Part shown: piece by piece, positions 1 through 6,404 of the stretch
Position numbering within the stretch: the stretch's first letter is position 1
Layout: each line of letters starts with the position of its first letter
Assembly: GCA_934281565.1 (NCBI GenBank)
Contig: CAKQXI010000075.1
Location: forward strand, 1 to 10,487
Source: an uncultured Prevotella sp.
Lineage (GTDB): Bacteria; Bacteroidota; Bacteroidia; Bacteroidales; Bacteroidaceae
DNA length: 10,487 nucleotides
Direction of reading: 5' to 3'
Made by a program: the position numbers and the translations under genes
Notes under the pieces: model-generated
What the model saw: only the letters and a program-made list of their open reading frames with translations
What the model was told of the DNA's origin: nothing
The model's database searches: none

Positions 1-41
1 ACTTATTGTTTTGTCTAACATCTAAAATATCTAAAACGCTG

Positions 42-49
42 CAAAGATA
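42..49 (-). promoter_or_regulatory. Leftward Bacteroidota-type promoter for a gene beyond the left edge
   Basis: Read on the minus strand, these bases are TATCTTTG, a full match to the Bacteroidota -7 consensus TAnnTTTG, followed by C as is common. Twenty bases upstream on that strand (positions 73 to 70) is TTCG, one mismatch from the -33 element TTTG. Transcription would start near position 35 and run off the left edge. Two copies of ATCTAAAA (20-27 and 29-36) lie in the presumed leader. No coding start for the leftward gene is visible. Confidence 0.55.
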
Positions 50-144
50 CCTCTTTAATTATTAATAAACGAATAAAATATCATTTATTTTTTAGTTTTT
101 TGAATATTTTATCCTTCACTGGTGGTTAATTCCAATTTTATTAG

Positions 145-152
145 TACCTTTG
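145..152 (+). promoter_or_regulatory. Promoter (-7 box) of the DUF4369 lipoprotein gene
   Basis: TACCTTTG matches the Bacteroidota -7 consensus TAnnTTTG and is followed by C. The -33 region (about 120-125, TGGTGG) is a poor match to TTTG. The expected start of transcription is about 158-160, giving a leader of about 25 nt before the ATG at 185. The upstream stretch 61-115 is strongly AT-rich, as expected between two divergent promoters. Confidence 0.6.
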
Positions 153-161
153 CAAGCGATA

Positions 162-173
162 ATTTTGCAAAAT
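162..173. repeat. 12-bp perfect palindrome just downstream of the promoter
   Basis: ATTTTGCAAAAT is identical to its own reverse complement. It sits ten bases after the -7 box, at or just past the expected transcription start, where a dimeric repressor could block initiation. Its core TTTGCAA also occurs at 149-155, partly within the -7 box. An operator role is inference; in such AT-rich DNA a palindrome of this kind can occur by chance. Confidence 0.35.
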
Positions 174-184
174 AACAAGAACAC

Positions 185-1363
185 ATGAAGATATCTAAAT
201 TTTATTCAGCAGCAGTGATTATCGTAGCTGCACTGGCTTTCACTTCTTGCAACAACAAGAAGTTCCACATCAATGGCAACATCGCTGATGCCAAAGACTC
301 TATGCTTTACTTGGAAAACATCAGCCTGAACGGTCCTGTCAAGATTGACTCCATCAAACTGGGTGAAGATGGTTCCTTTGCCTTTGAAGAAAATGCGATG
401 GATTCCGTTTGTCCTGAGTTCTATCGACTGAGGATTGCCAACCAAAGCATCAATCTTTCCATCGACTCCACCGAGACCATCAACGTGAAAGCCACTTATC
501 CTACCATGAGCTACCAGTATGAGGTTGACGGCTCCGAGAACTGTAATAAAATCAAGGAATTGTCACTCAAGCAGATGAACTTACAGGCACAAATCAACAG
601 TGTGACAAAGAATCCGAATGTCGGCGTTGACTCTGCACAAATTATCATCAACCGATTGATGAACAGCTATAAGCAAGACATCAAGGTGAACTACATCTTC
701 AAAGAGCCGATGAAGGCTTATTCTTACTATGCCCTGTTCCAGACTGCGCAAGTAGGCAACATCAATACGCTCATATTCAACCCTCGCAATGACAAGGACG
801 ATGTCAAGGTGTTCGCTGCAGTAGCTACAAGTTGGGACACTTACTATCCTAATGCAGAGCGTGGCAAGAACTTGCACAACATTGCCATACAAGGCATGAA
901 AGACATCCGTATCATCGAAAATCAAATGGCTGAGCAGCAAATAGAGGCAAGCAAGGTACAAGTCAATGGTGTCATTGACCTTGCCTTACAAGACAACAAG
1001 GGCGTGACCCGACGACTCACTGACCTCAAGGGAAAGGTCATATTGCTTGATTTCCACCTCTTTGCCAGTGACCAGAGCACCAAACGTATCATGATGCTTC
1101 GTGAGCTATACAACAAGTACCATGCCGCTGGTTTCGAGATTTACCAAGTGTCTGTCGATCCTAACGAGCATTTCTGGAAGACTTCCACCGCTGCCCTCCC
1201 ATGGATTAGCGTCCGTGAAGAAAACGGTGTCAATGGACAAAGCCTTGTCAAATATAACGTACAGACCATTCCTACATTCTTCCTCATTGACCGAAGCAAC
1301 ACCTTGCGTGCCCGTGACGTGCAAATCAAAGACATCGACACTGCCATCAAGAACCTATTGTAA
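185..1363 (+). CDS. DUF4369 lipoprotein with a thioredoxin-like domain lacking active-site cysteines
   Basis: This 392-residue protein is probably a lipoprotein on the periplasmic side of the envelope. Residues 1-22 form a lipoprotein signal peptide with lipobox FTSC, Cys22 being the lipidated residue. Residues 27-140 resemble DUF4369, with the segment SIDSTETI typical of that family. A helical linker follows, then a thioredoxin/AhpC-TSA-like domain at about 262-392 with the strand GKVILLDF (283-290) and the cis-proline loop TIPTFFLID (P363). The usual redox motif WCGPC is replaced by SDQS at 295-298, so both catalytic cysteines are serines. The only other cysteines are C76 and C120 in the DUF4369 part. 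Disulfide exchange by the normal mechanism is therefore unlikely, and a binding or structural role is more plausible. The start fits the signal peptide and the promoter. The esterase gene follows after 36 bp and is probably co-transcribed. The natural partner is unknown. Confidence 0.88.
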   Translation: MKISKFYSAAVIIVAALAFTSCNNKKFHINGNIADAKDSMLYLENISLNGPVKIDSIKLGEDGSFAFEENAMDSVCPEFYRLRIANQSINLSIDSTETINVKATYPTMSYQYEVDGSENCNKIKELSLKQMNLQAQINSVTKNPNVGVDSAQIIINRLMNSYKQDIKVNYIFKEPMKAYSYYALFQTAQVGNINTLIFNPRNDKDDVKVFAAVATSWDTYYPNAERGKNLHNIAIQGMKDIRIIENQMAEQQIEASKVQVNGVIDLALQDNKGVTRRLTDLKGKVILLDFHLFASDQSTKRIMMLRELYNKYHAAGFEIYQVSVDPNEHFWKTSTAALPWISVREENGVNGQSLVKYNVQTIPTFFLIDRSNTLRARDVQIKDIDTAIKNLL

Positions 1364-1399
1364 CATTTGACTTCATAACATAAACTTAATACACTAAAA

Positions 1400-2827
1400 A
1401 TGAACAAGAAACTATTGCCGTTGATAGCCTTGGCTCTCGTTGCTATCGGAGCGCAGGCTAAAGTGAAGTTGCCACACATCTTAAGTGACAACATGATTAT
1501 ACAACAGAACGCCCAAACCAATCTATGGGGATGGGACAAGCCTGGAACGAATGTGGAGGTTACCACTTCATGGTCTTCACAGAAATATTCAGCAAGGACA
1601 GGCAAGGACGGCAAATGGTTTGTCAAGGTTCACACTCCAAAAGCCAGCTATACCCCACTCTCCATCACTTTCGATGATGGAGAGAAAGTTACCATCAACA
1701 ACATTCTCTCTGGTGAGGTTTGGGTATGCGCAGGACAAAGCAATATGGAAATGCCTGTGAAAGGCTTTGGTAATTGTCCTGTGGAGGGATATAACAAAGC
1801 TGTCATCGAAGCCAATGGTTATAAAGGTATCCATTATGTAAAAATCCCAAGCGTCATGAGTACCAAACCTCTTGATGATGCCCAATGTGAATGGCACGTA
1901 ATAAATCCTGAGACGGTGGGCGAAGCCTCAGCCACAGGATATTTCTTTGCCCAAGTAGTCAACAAGGCACTGGATATTCCTATCGGGCTTGTCATGGCAA
2001 ATAAAGGGGGAACTCGTGTAGAGAGCTGGCTTGACCGTGAGTATCTAAAGAAGAATACCACCGAGCCTCTTGACAGCAACGCCATGGTGAAGAAGTTCTC
2101 TTGGGACTATCACCGTCCTTTGCTTTGGGGCAATGGTACGTTCCACCCTATCCTCAACTATACCGTGAAGGGCATTATATACTATCAAGGTTGCTCCAAC
2201 GTTGGTGACCCTGCAGGACAATACACCCAACGACTTGCCGACCTCGTCGCCCAATGGCGCAGAGACTTCAAGCAAGGTGACCTACCTTTCTACTTCGTGC
2301 AAATCGCTCCTTATTATTATGACAACAAGAACGGCATTGACGGTGCTCTGCTCCGTGAGCAGCAGCTCAAGGCATCCAAGATAATTCCCAATAGTGGCAT
2401 CATCTGTACCGATGACTTGGTATATCCATACGAGAGTCAACAAATCCATCCTTGCCAAAAGCAACAAGTAGGTGAACGCCTTGCGCTGCAAGCACTCAAC
2501 AAGACATACGGCATGAAGAACATCTGGTGTGATAGCCCAGAATTCAAGGACTTGAGGATTTCCAACGACACTTGTTATGTGCATCTTAAGAATGATTATG
2601 ATGCCATCAGCCGTTACGAGGACTTGCAGGGCTTCGAGGTTGCAGGAGAGGACAAGGTTTTCCATAAAGCCAACGCTTACTATTATTGGACACAAGGTAT
2701 CATCATCACTTGCCCAGAAGTAAAGAAACCCGTAGCGGTACGTTATGCTTTCCGCAACTGGGGATATGGCAATGTCAAGAATGCTGCGCTCCTGCCCCTT
2801 TTCCCATTCAGAACAGATAATTGGTAA
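1400..2827 (+). CDS. Secreted sialate O-acetylesterase-like SGNH esterase
   Basis: Proteins of this family remove O-acetyl esters from sialic acids or other glycans, letting later glycosidases act. The 475-residue length is usual for the family. A Sec signal peptide (1-20) ends in the signal peptidase I site AQA, so the protein is probably periplasmic. A beta-rich N-terminal part (about 25-100) precedes the SGNH/SASA catalytic region. Block I is AGQSNMEMP with the nucleophile Ser114; GGTRVESW (203-210) is the conserved oxyanion-side segment. IHP at 349-351 carries the likely catalytic His350, followed by the typical KQQVGERLAL. At 263-267 the sequence reads QGCSN where many relatives have QGESN. 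The C-terminus YAFRNWGYGN...PFRTDNW matches the usual family ending, so the gene is complete. It lies 36 bp after the lipoprotein gene and 19 bp before the NUDIX gene. Whether sialic acid or plant xylan or pectin acetyl groups are the substrate cannot be told from sequence. Confidence 0.9.
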   Translation: MNKKLLPLIALALVAIGAQAKVKLPHILSDNMIIQQNAQTNLWGWDKPGTNVEVTTSWSSQKYSARTGKDGKWFVKVHTPKASYTPLSITFDDGEKVTINNILSGEVWVCAGQSNMEMPVKGFGNCPVEGYNKAVIEANGYKGIHYVKIPSVMSTKPLDDAQCEWHVINPETVGEASATGYFFAQVVNKALDIPIGLVMANKGGTRVESWLDREYLKKNTTEPLDSNAMVKKFSWDYHRPLLWGNGTFHPILNYTVKGIIYYQGCSNVGDPAGQYTQRLADLVAQWRRDFKQGDLPFYFVQIAPYYYDNKNGIDGALLREQQLKASKIIPNSGIICTDDLVYPYESQQIHPCQKQQVGERLALQALNKTYGMKNIWCDSPEFKDLRISNDTCYVHLKNDYDAISRYEDLQGFEVAGEDKVFHKANAYYYWTQGIIITCPEVKKPVAVRYAFRNWGYGNVKNAALLPLFPFRTDNW

Positions 2828-2846
2828 CCCTCTAAAACTTTACGTT

Positions 2847-3377
2847 ATGGAGCACCCCTTGGTAAAATTCAAATACTGCCCTGTATGTGGCTCGTCACAT
2901 TTCATAATCAACAATTTCAAGAGCAAGAAATGTGACAATTGTGGTTTTGTTTATTATGCTAACGCCAGTTCTGCAACTGTAGCTTTCATCCTGAACGAGA
3001 AGAAAGAGCTGTTGGTAGTAAGGCGCAAGAACGAGCCAGCGAAGGGGACGCTTGACTTGCCCGGTGGCTTCGTTGACATGGAAGAAACTGGAGAGCAAGG
3101 CATCATCCGTGAGGTAAAGGAAGAGACCGGGCTTGAAGCCATAGAAACAACCTATCTATTCAGCATCCCCAACATCTATCGTTATTCCGGCATCACAATC
3201 CATACACTCGATATGTTCTACATGGTCAAGGTAAAAGACTTGAGCCATGTAGAGGCAATGGACGATGCGGCAGAATTTCTATGGATACCACTCCAAGAGA
3301 TACATACCGAGCTATTTGGCTTGCGCTCTATCCGACAAGGCTTGCTTCAGTTCATTGAAAGTATGAAACAGGGATAA
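2847..3377 (+). CDS. NUDIX hydrolase with N-terminal zinc ribbon
   Basis: NUDIX enzymes hydrolyse nucleoside diphosphates linked to another group (NADH, ADP-ribose, modified NTPs). This 176-residue cytoplasmic protein has an N-terminal zinc ribbon, with cysteine pairs CPVC (residues 10-13) and CDNC about 18 residues later. It then carries a complete NUDIX box, G-x5-E-x7-REVKEETGL, encoded at about 3064-3132. Ribbon plus NUDIX recalls the NADH pyrophosphatase/ADP-ribose pyrophosphatase group, but the protein is much shorter than NudC (about 257 residues), so the substrate is open. I place the start at 2847 because the protein then begins just before the ribbon. An in-frame ATG at 2745 would add 34 residues with no domain similarity that overlap the esterase gene. 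The gap to the esterase is 19 bp, which suggests one transcript. No Shine-Dalgarno sequence is seen. The link to the esterase may be positional only. Confidence 0.9.
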   Translation: MEHPLVKFKYCPVCGSSHFIINNFKSKKCDNCGFVYYANASSATVAFILNEKKELLVVRRKNEPAKGTLDLPGGFVDMEETGEQGIIREVKEETGLEAIETTYLFSIPNIYRYSGITIHTLDMFYMVKVKDLSHVEAMDDAAEFLWIPLQEIHTELFGLRSIRQGLLQFIESMKQG

Positions 3378-3397
3378 AACGACAGTTTTTGTCCCTG
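3369..3397 (+). terminator. Stem-loop over the NUDIX stop codon, possible terminator
   Basis: CAGGGA (3369-3374) pairs with TCCCTG (3392-3397). The stem continues through a T-G wobble and four A-T pairs, with an optional C-G closing pair, around the loop GACA. The NUDIX stop codon (3375-3377) lies in the left arm. The next promoter, for topA, starts about 60 bp later, so this is where one transcript should end. There is no T tract after the stem: the following bases are A-rich. The hairpin could equally be a 3'-end stability element. Confidence 0.45.
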
Positions 3398-3455
3398 AAA
3401 CATTAAAAAAGCAAAAAAAATCCCTATATAATAAGGTACAAGCAAAAAGTTTGCT

Positions 3456-3463
3456 TACTTTTG
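3456..3463 (+). promoter_or_regulatory. Promoter (-7 box) of topA
   Basis: TACTTTTG matches TAnnTTTG and is followed by C. No clear -33 TTTG lies 19-21 bases upstream, so the match rests on one box. Transcription would start near 3470, giving a leader of about 20 nt before the ATG at 3490. The box also argues against starting topA at the in-frame TTG at 3451, which would lie upstream of the transcript. Confidence 0.55.
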
Positions 3464-3489
3464 CGAACCAAAAGAACTGTATAACGCAT

Positions 3490-5817
3490 ATGCAAGAAAA
3501 TTTAGTAATCGTCGAGAGCCCTGCAAAGGCTAAGAAAATCGAAGAGTTCTTAGGTAAGGACTACAAGGTCATGTCTTCTTATGGTCATATTCGTGACTTA
3601 AAGAAGAAAGAATTGAGTATAGATGAGAAAACCATGGAACCTGATTATGAGATTCCAGAGGAAAAGAAAAAGCTCGTCACTGAACTAAAGTCAAATGCCA
3701 AGAAAGCTAAAAAGATTTGGCTGGCATCCGATGAGGACCGCGAGGGAGAAGCTATCAGCTGGCACCTTTGCGAAGTACTGGGATTGGATGAGGAGAAGAC
3801 AAGCCGTATCGTCTTCCATGAAATTACCAAACCAGCCATCTTAGAAGCCATTCAGCATCCTCGTCATCTGGACATGAACTTGGTAAATGCCCAGCAAGCG
3901 CGTCGAGTGCTCGACCGTATCGTAGGTTTCAAACTTTCGCCTGTACTTTGGAGAAAAGTAAAGCCAGCACTCTCTGCTGGTCGTGTACAGAGTGTAGCCG
4001 TCAGACTTATCGTTGAGCGTGAGCGTGAGATCCAGAAGTTCAACAGCGAACCTTATTATCGTATAAACGCCATCTTTGCCCTTGTAGACGAAAATGGCAG
4101 TGCTACCGAAGTAAAGGCGGAATTGGATCGTCGTTTCAAGACACATGATGAGGTCGAGGCTTTCTTGGAGAAATGCAAGGATGCCAAGTTCAGCGTTGAA
4201 TCAGTCAGCAAGAAACCTCTGAAACGAACTCCTGCTCCTCCTTTCACAACTTCTACCTTGCAACAGGAAGCTGCCCGTAAACTTGGTTTCACCGTTAGCC
4301 AGACCATGATGATTGCCCAACGCTTGTATGAGAGTGGACGCATCACCTATATGCGTACCGACAGCGTAAACCTTTCTTCCCTTTGTCTCAATGCAAGCAA
4401 GGATGAAATCATCAAGGTATATGGTGCGGAATATAGCAAGCCACGCAATTATCATACTCATTCCAAGGGTGCGCAAGAAGCTCACGAGGCTATCCGACCA
4501 ACTTATATGAGCGACACTTCCATCGAGGGAACTGGTCAGGAGAAGCGTCTATACGATCTTATCTGGAAGCGTACGTTGGCATCACAGATGGCTGATGCCC
4601 AGATAGAGAAAACTACTGTCAATATCAAGATAGACAACACGGAGGAAAAGTTTGTTGCCAATGGTGAGGTAGTTGTCTTCGATGGTTTCATCAAAGTGTA
4701 TCGTGAATCCACTGATGACGAGGACAACGCAGAGGACACATCCCATATCTTACCTGCCATGAAAGAGGGTGATGAGCTTCAACGCCGTGAGGTTTGTGCC
4801 ACGGAGAAATTCTCCTTGGCTCCAGCAAGATATACCGAAGCCAGCTTGGTCAAGAAACTGGAAGACTTAGGTATCGGTCGCCCTTCTACATACGCTCCTA
4901 CCATCAGCACCATTCAACAACGTGAATATGTTGTCAAGGGTGACAAGAATGGTGAGGAACGACAATACACCGTTGATGTATTAAAGGGCATCAAGGTGAC
5001 ACAAAAGCTAAAGAGAGAGTTGGCTGGCTCCGAAAAGGGCAAGCTGCTTCCTACCGACATTGGTATTGTCGTCAATGATTTCTTGATGGCTAATTTCCCC
5101 GGCATCATGGATTATAACTTCACTGCCAACGTGGAGCAGAAGTTTGATGACATTGCAGAAGGAAAGACCGACTGGAACAAGTGGATGAAGACTTTCGACA
5201 AGGACTTCGAGCCTAATGTAGACAAGGTTATGAACGCTCGCAGCGAGCACAAGGCTGGAGAAAGAGAACTGGGCAATGACCCTAATAGTGGCAAGCCTGT
5301 CTTTGTGAAGATAGGTCGCTTCGGTCCTGTCGTGCAGATTGGCAGCGCTGAAGACCAAGAGAAGCCAAGGTTCGCCCAACTCCCTGCAGACAAGAGCATC
5401 GAGACCATTACGCTGGAAGAAGCCTTGGAACTGTTCAAGTTGCCAAGGGAAGTTGGAGAGTATGAAGGAACTACCGTCACCATTGGTGCTGGTCGTTTTG
5501 GACCATACGTGCTGCATAACAAGAAATACGTTTCTATCCCTAAGGGCGAGGATCCTATGAGCATCACCCTCGAGAGGGCTATCCAACTGATTAGAGAGAA
5601 ACGTGAGACCGAGCAGAAACGGCATATCAAGACATTCGTGGAAGATACGAAGATGGAGATCCTAAATGGAAAATATGGTCCTTACATCGCATATGATGGC
5701 AGGAACTACCGTATCCCAAAGCCAAAGCAAGAGAATGTGGAGGCACTTAGCTTTGACGAGTGCATGACCATCATCAAAGAATCGCCAGAACCAAAAAACA
5801 GCCGTCGCAGGAAGTAG
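3490..5817 (+). CDS. topA: DNA topoisomerase I (type IA)
   Basis: The enzyme relaxes negative supercoils by cutting one DNA strand through a 5'-phosphotyrosine link. The 775-residue protein starts with the Toprim domain: VIVESPAKAKKI with Glu9, and ASDEDREGE with the metal-binding acidic residues D81, D83 and E85. The catalytic tyrosine is Tyr287 in GRITYMRTDS. GAQEAHEAIRPT (327-338) and GIGRPSTYAPTISTI (461-475) are standard core motifs. The C-terminal part (about 593-765) has three Topo_C-type repeats, marked by IGRFGPVVQIG, AGRFGPYVLHN and NGKYGPYIAYDG. There are no Cys4 zinc fingers, unlike E. coli TopA (865 residues). The start at 3490 gives the normal N-terminus; an in-frame TTG at 3451 would add 13 residues and overlap the promoter box. 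The stop is 2 bp before aroK, which suggests translational coupling. The protein ends in a basic tail, SRRRK. Confidence 0.97.
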   Translation: MQENLVIVESPAKAKKIEEFLGKDYKVMSSYGHIRDLKKKELSIDEKTMEPDYEIPEEKKKLVTELKSNAKKAKKIWLASDEDREGEAISWHLCEVLGLDEEKTSRIVFHEITKPAILEAIQHPRHLDMNLVNAQQARRVLDRIVGFKLSPVLWRKVKPALSAGRVQSVAVRLIVEREREIQKFNSEPYYRINAIFALVDENGSATEVKAELDRRFKTHDEVEAFLEKCKDAKFSVESVSKKPLKRTPAPPFTTSTLQQEAARKLGFTVSQTMMIAQRLYESGRITYMRTDSVNLSSLCLNASKDEIIKVYGAEYSKPRNYHTHSKGAQEAHEAIRPTYMSDTSIEGTGQEKRLYDLIWKRTLASQMADAQIEKTTVNIKIDNTEEKFVANGEVVVFDGFIKVYRESTDDEDNAEDTSHILPAMKEGDELQRREVCATEKFSLAPARYTEASLVKKLEDLGIGRPSTYAPTISTIQQREYVVKGDKNGEERQYTVDVLKGIKVTQKLKRELAGSEKGKLLPTDIGIVVNDFLMANFPGIMDYNFTANVEQKFDDIAEGKTDWNKWMKTFDKDFEPNVDKVMNARSEHKAGERELGNDPNSGKPVFVKIGRFGPVVQIGSAEDQEKPRFAQLPADKSIETITLEEALELFKLPREVGEYEGTTVTIGAGRFGPYVLHNKKYVSIPKGEDPMSITLERAIQLIREKRETEQKRHIKTFVEDTKMEILNGKYGPYIAYDGRNYRIPKPKQENVEALSFDECMTIIKESPEPKNSRRRK

Positions 5818-5819
5818 AC

Positions 5820-6347
5820 ATGAGACCTATTATTTTCATCGGATACATGGGCGCAGGCAAGACTACCATCGGCAAAGCCCTTGCAAAGGACATCGGTGTC
5901 ATGTTCTATGACCTCGACTGGTACATTGAGAGCCGTATGCGCAAGACCGTCAAGCAAATCTTTGACGAAGTGGGCGAAGATGGTTTCCGTCAGATAGAGC
6001 ACAATATGCTACACGAAGTGGCAGAGTTCGAGAATGTTGTCGTTAGTTGTGGAGGTGGAACACCTTGCTTCTTCGACAACATGGATTATATGAACCAATG
6101 TGGAGAAACCATCTACCTGAAAGCCTCTCCCGAAGTGCTCCACGCCCATTTGCAAATGGGGAAAGGTGTCCGTCCATTATTGCTTGACAAGACACCAGAA
6201 GAAGTACAAGTATTCATACGCGAACAGCTCAAAGTACGTGAAAACTTCTACAACAAGGCTAAACATGTGTTCGACATCAATGTCATGGACAGCTTTGACA
6301 AGGTCAACGATACCGTTCAGCAACTACGACAGTTGCTGAACGTATAA
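5820..6347 (+). CDS. aroK: Shikimate kinase
   Basis: This enzyme phosphorylates shikimate to shikimate 3-phosphate using ATP, the fifth step of the chorismate pathway for aromatic amino acids; it acts in the cytoplasm. The 175-residue length is standard. The Walker A loop is GYMGAGKT (8-15). Asp31 and Asp33 in YDLDWYIE, Arg57 in GFRQIE and GGG (78-80) bind metal and shikimate. GVRPLL (116-121) is the lid, with Arg118. RENFYNKA (140-147) carries the second substrate arginine. I chose ATG 5820 because MRPIIFIGYMG is the normal N-terminus; an in-frame GTG at 5760 would overlap topA by 58 bp and add unrelated residues. The gap to topA is 2 bp, so ribosomes finishing topA probably start aroK. The last codons form a perfect hairpin (6314-6342). 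The stop is 57 bp before speA. Confidence 0.96.
   Translation: MRPIIFIGYMGAGKTTIGKALAKDIGVMFYDLDWYIESRMRKTVKQIFDEVGEDGFRQIEHNMLHEVAEFENVVVSCGGGTPCFFDNMDYMNQCGETIYLKASPEVLHAHLQMGKGVRPLLLDKTPEEVQVFIREQLKVRENFYNKAKHVFDINVMDSFDKVNDTVQQLRQLLNV
6314..6342 (+). other. Perfect 12-bp hairpin in the last codons of aroK
   Basis: CGTTCAGCAACT (6314-6325) and AGTTGCTGAACG (6331-6342) are exact reverse complements around the 5-nt loop ACGAC. The stem ends two bases before the aroK stop codon. It falls on the repeated Gln/Leu codons of the C-terminus, which may partly explain it. No T tract follows, so it is not a standard intrinsic terminator. A role in mRNA stability or in separating topA-aroK from speA is possible. 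Confidence 0.6.
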
Positions 6348-6404
6348 GACAACATCAACATTATTATTCACCATCAAAAGCATAAGCAAGTAAAGCAAGA
6401 AGAA

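Noticed and set aside
1141..1626. Minus-strand open frame of 161 codons across the lipoprotein-esterase junction
   Set aside because: It is antisense to two supported genes, has no promoter box on that strand and no family features.
2745..2846. 34-residue N-terminal extension of the NUDIX protein
   Set aside because: It overlaps the esterase gene in another frame and shows no domain features; the zinc ribbon starts right after ATG 2847.
3451..3489. TTG start adding 13 residues to topoisomerase I
   Set aside because: It lies upstream of the predicted transcription start and overlaps the -7 box; the normal TopA N-terminus begins at 3490.
5008..5625. Minus-strand open frame of 205 codons inside topA
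   Set aside because: It is antisense to well conserved topA coding sequence, has no recognisable domain, and fits the pattern of shadow frames.
5760..5819. GTG start adding 20 residues to shikimate kinase
   Set aside because: The added residues come from the topA 3' end in another frame and are not part of the family; ATG 5820 gives the normal start.
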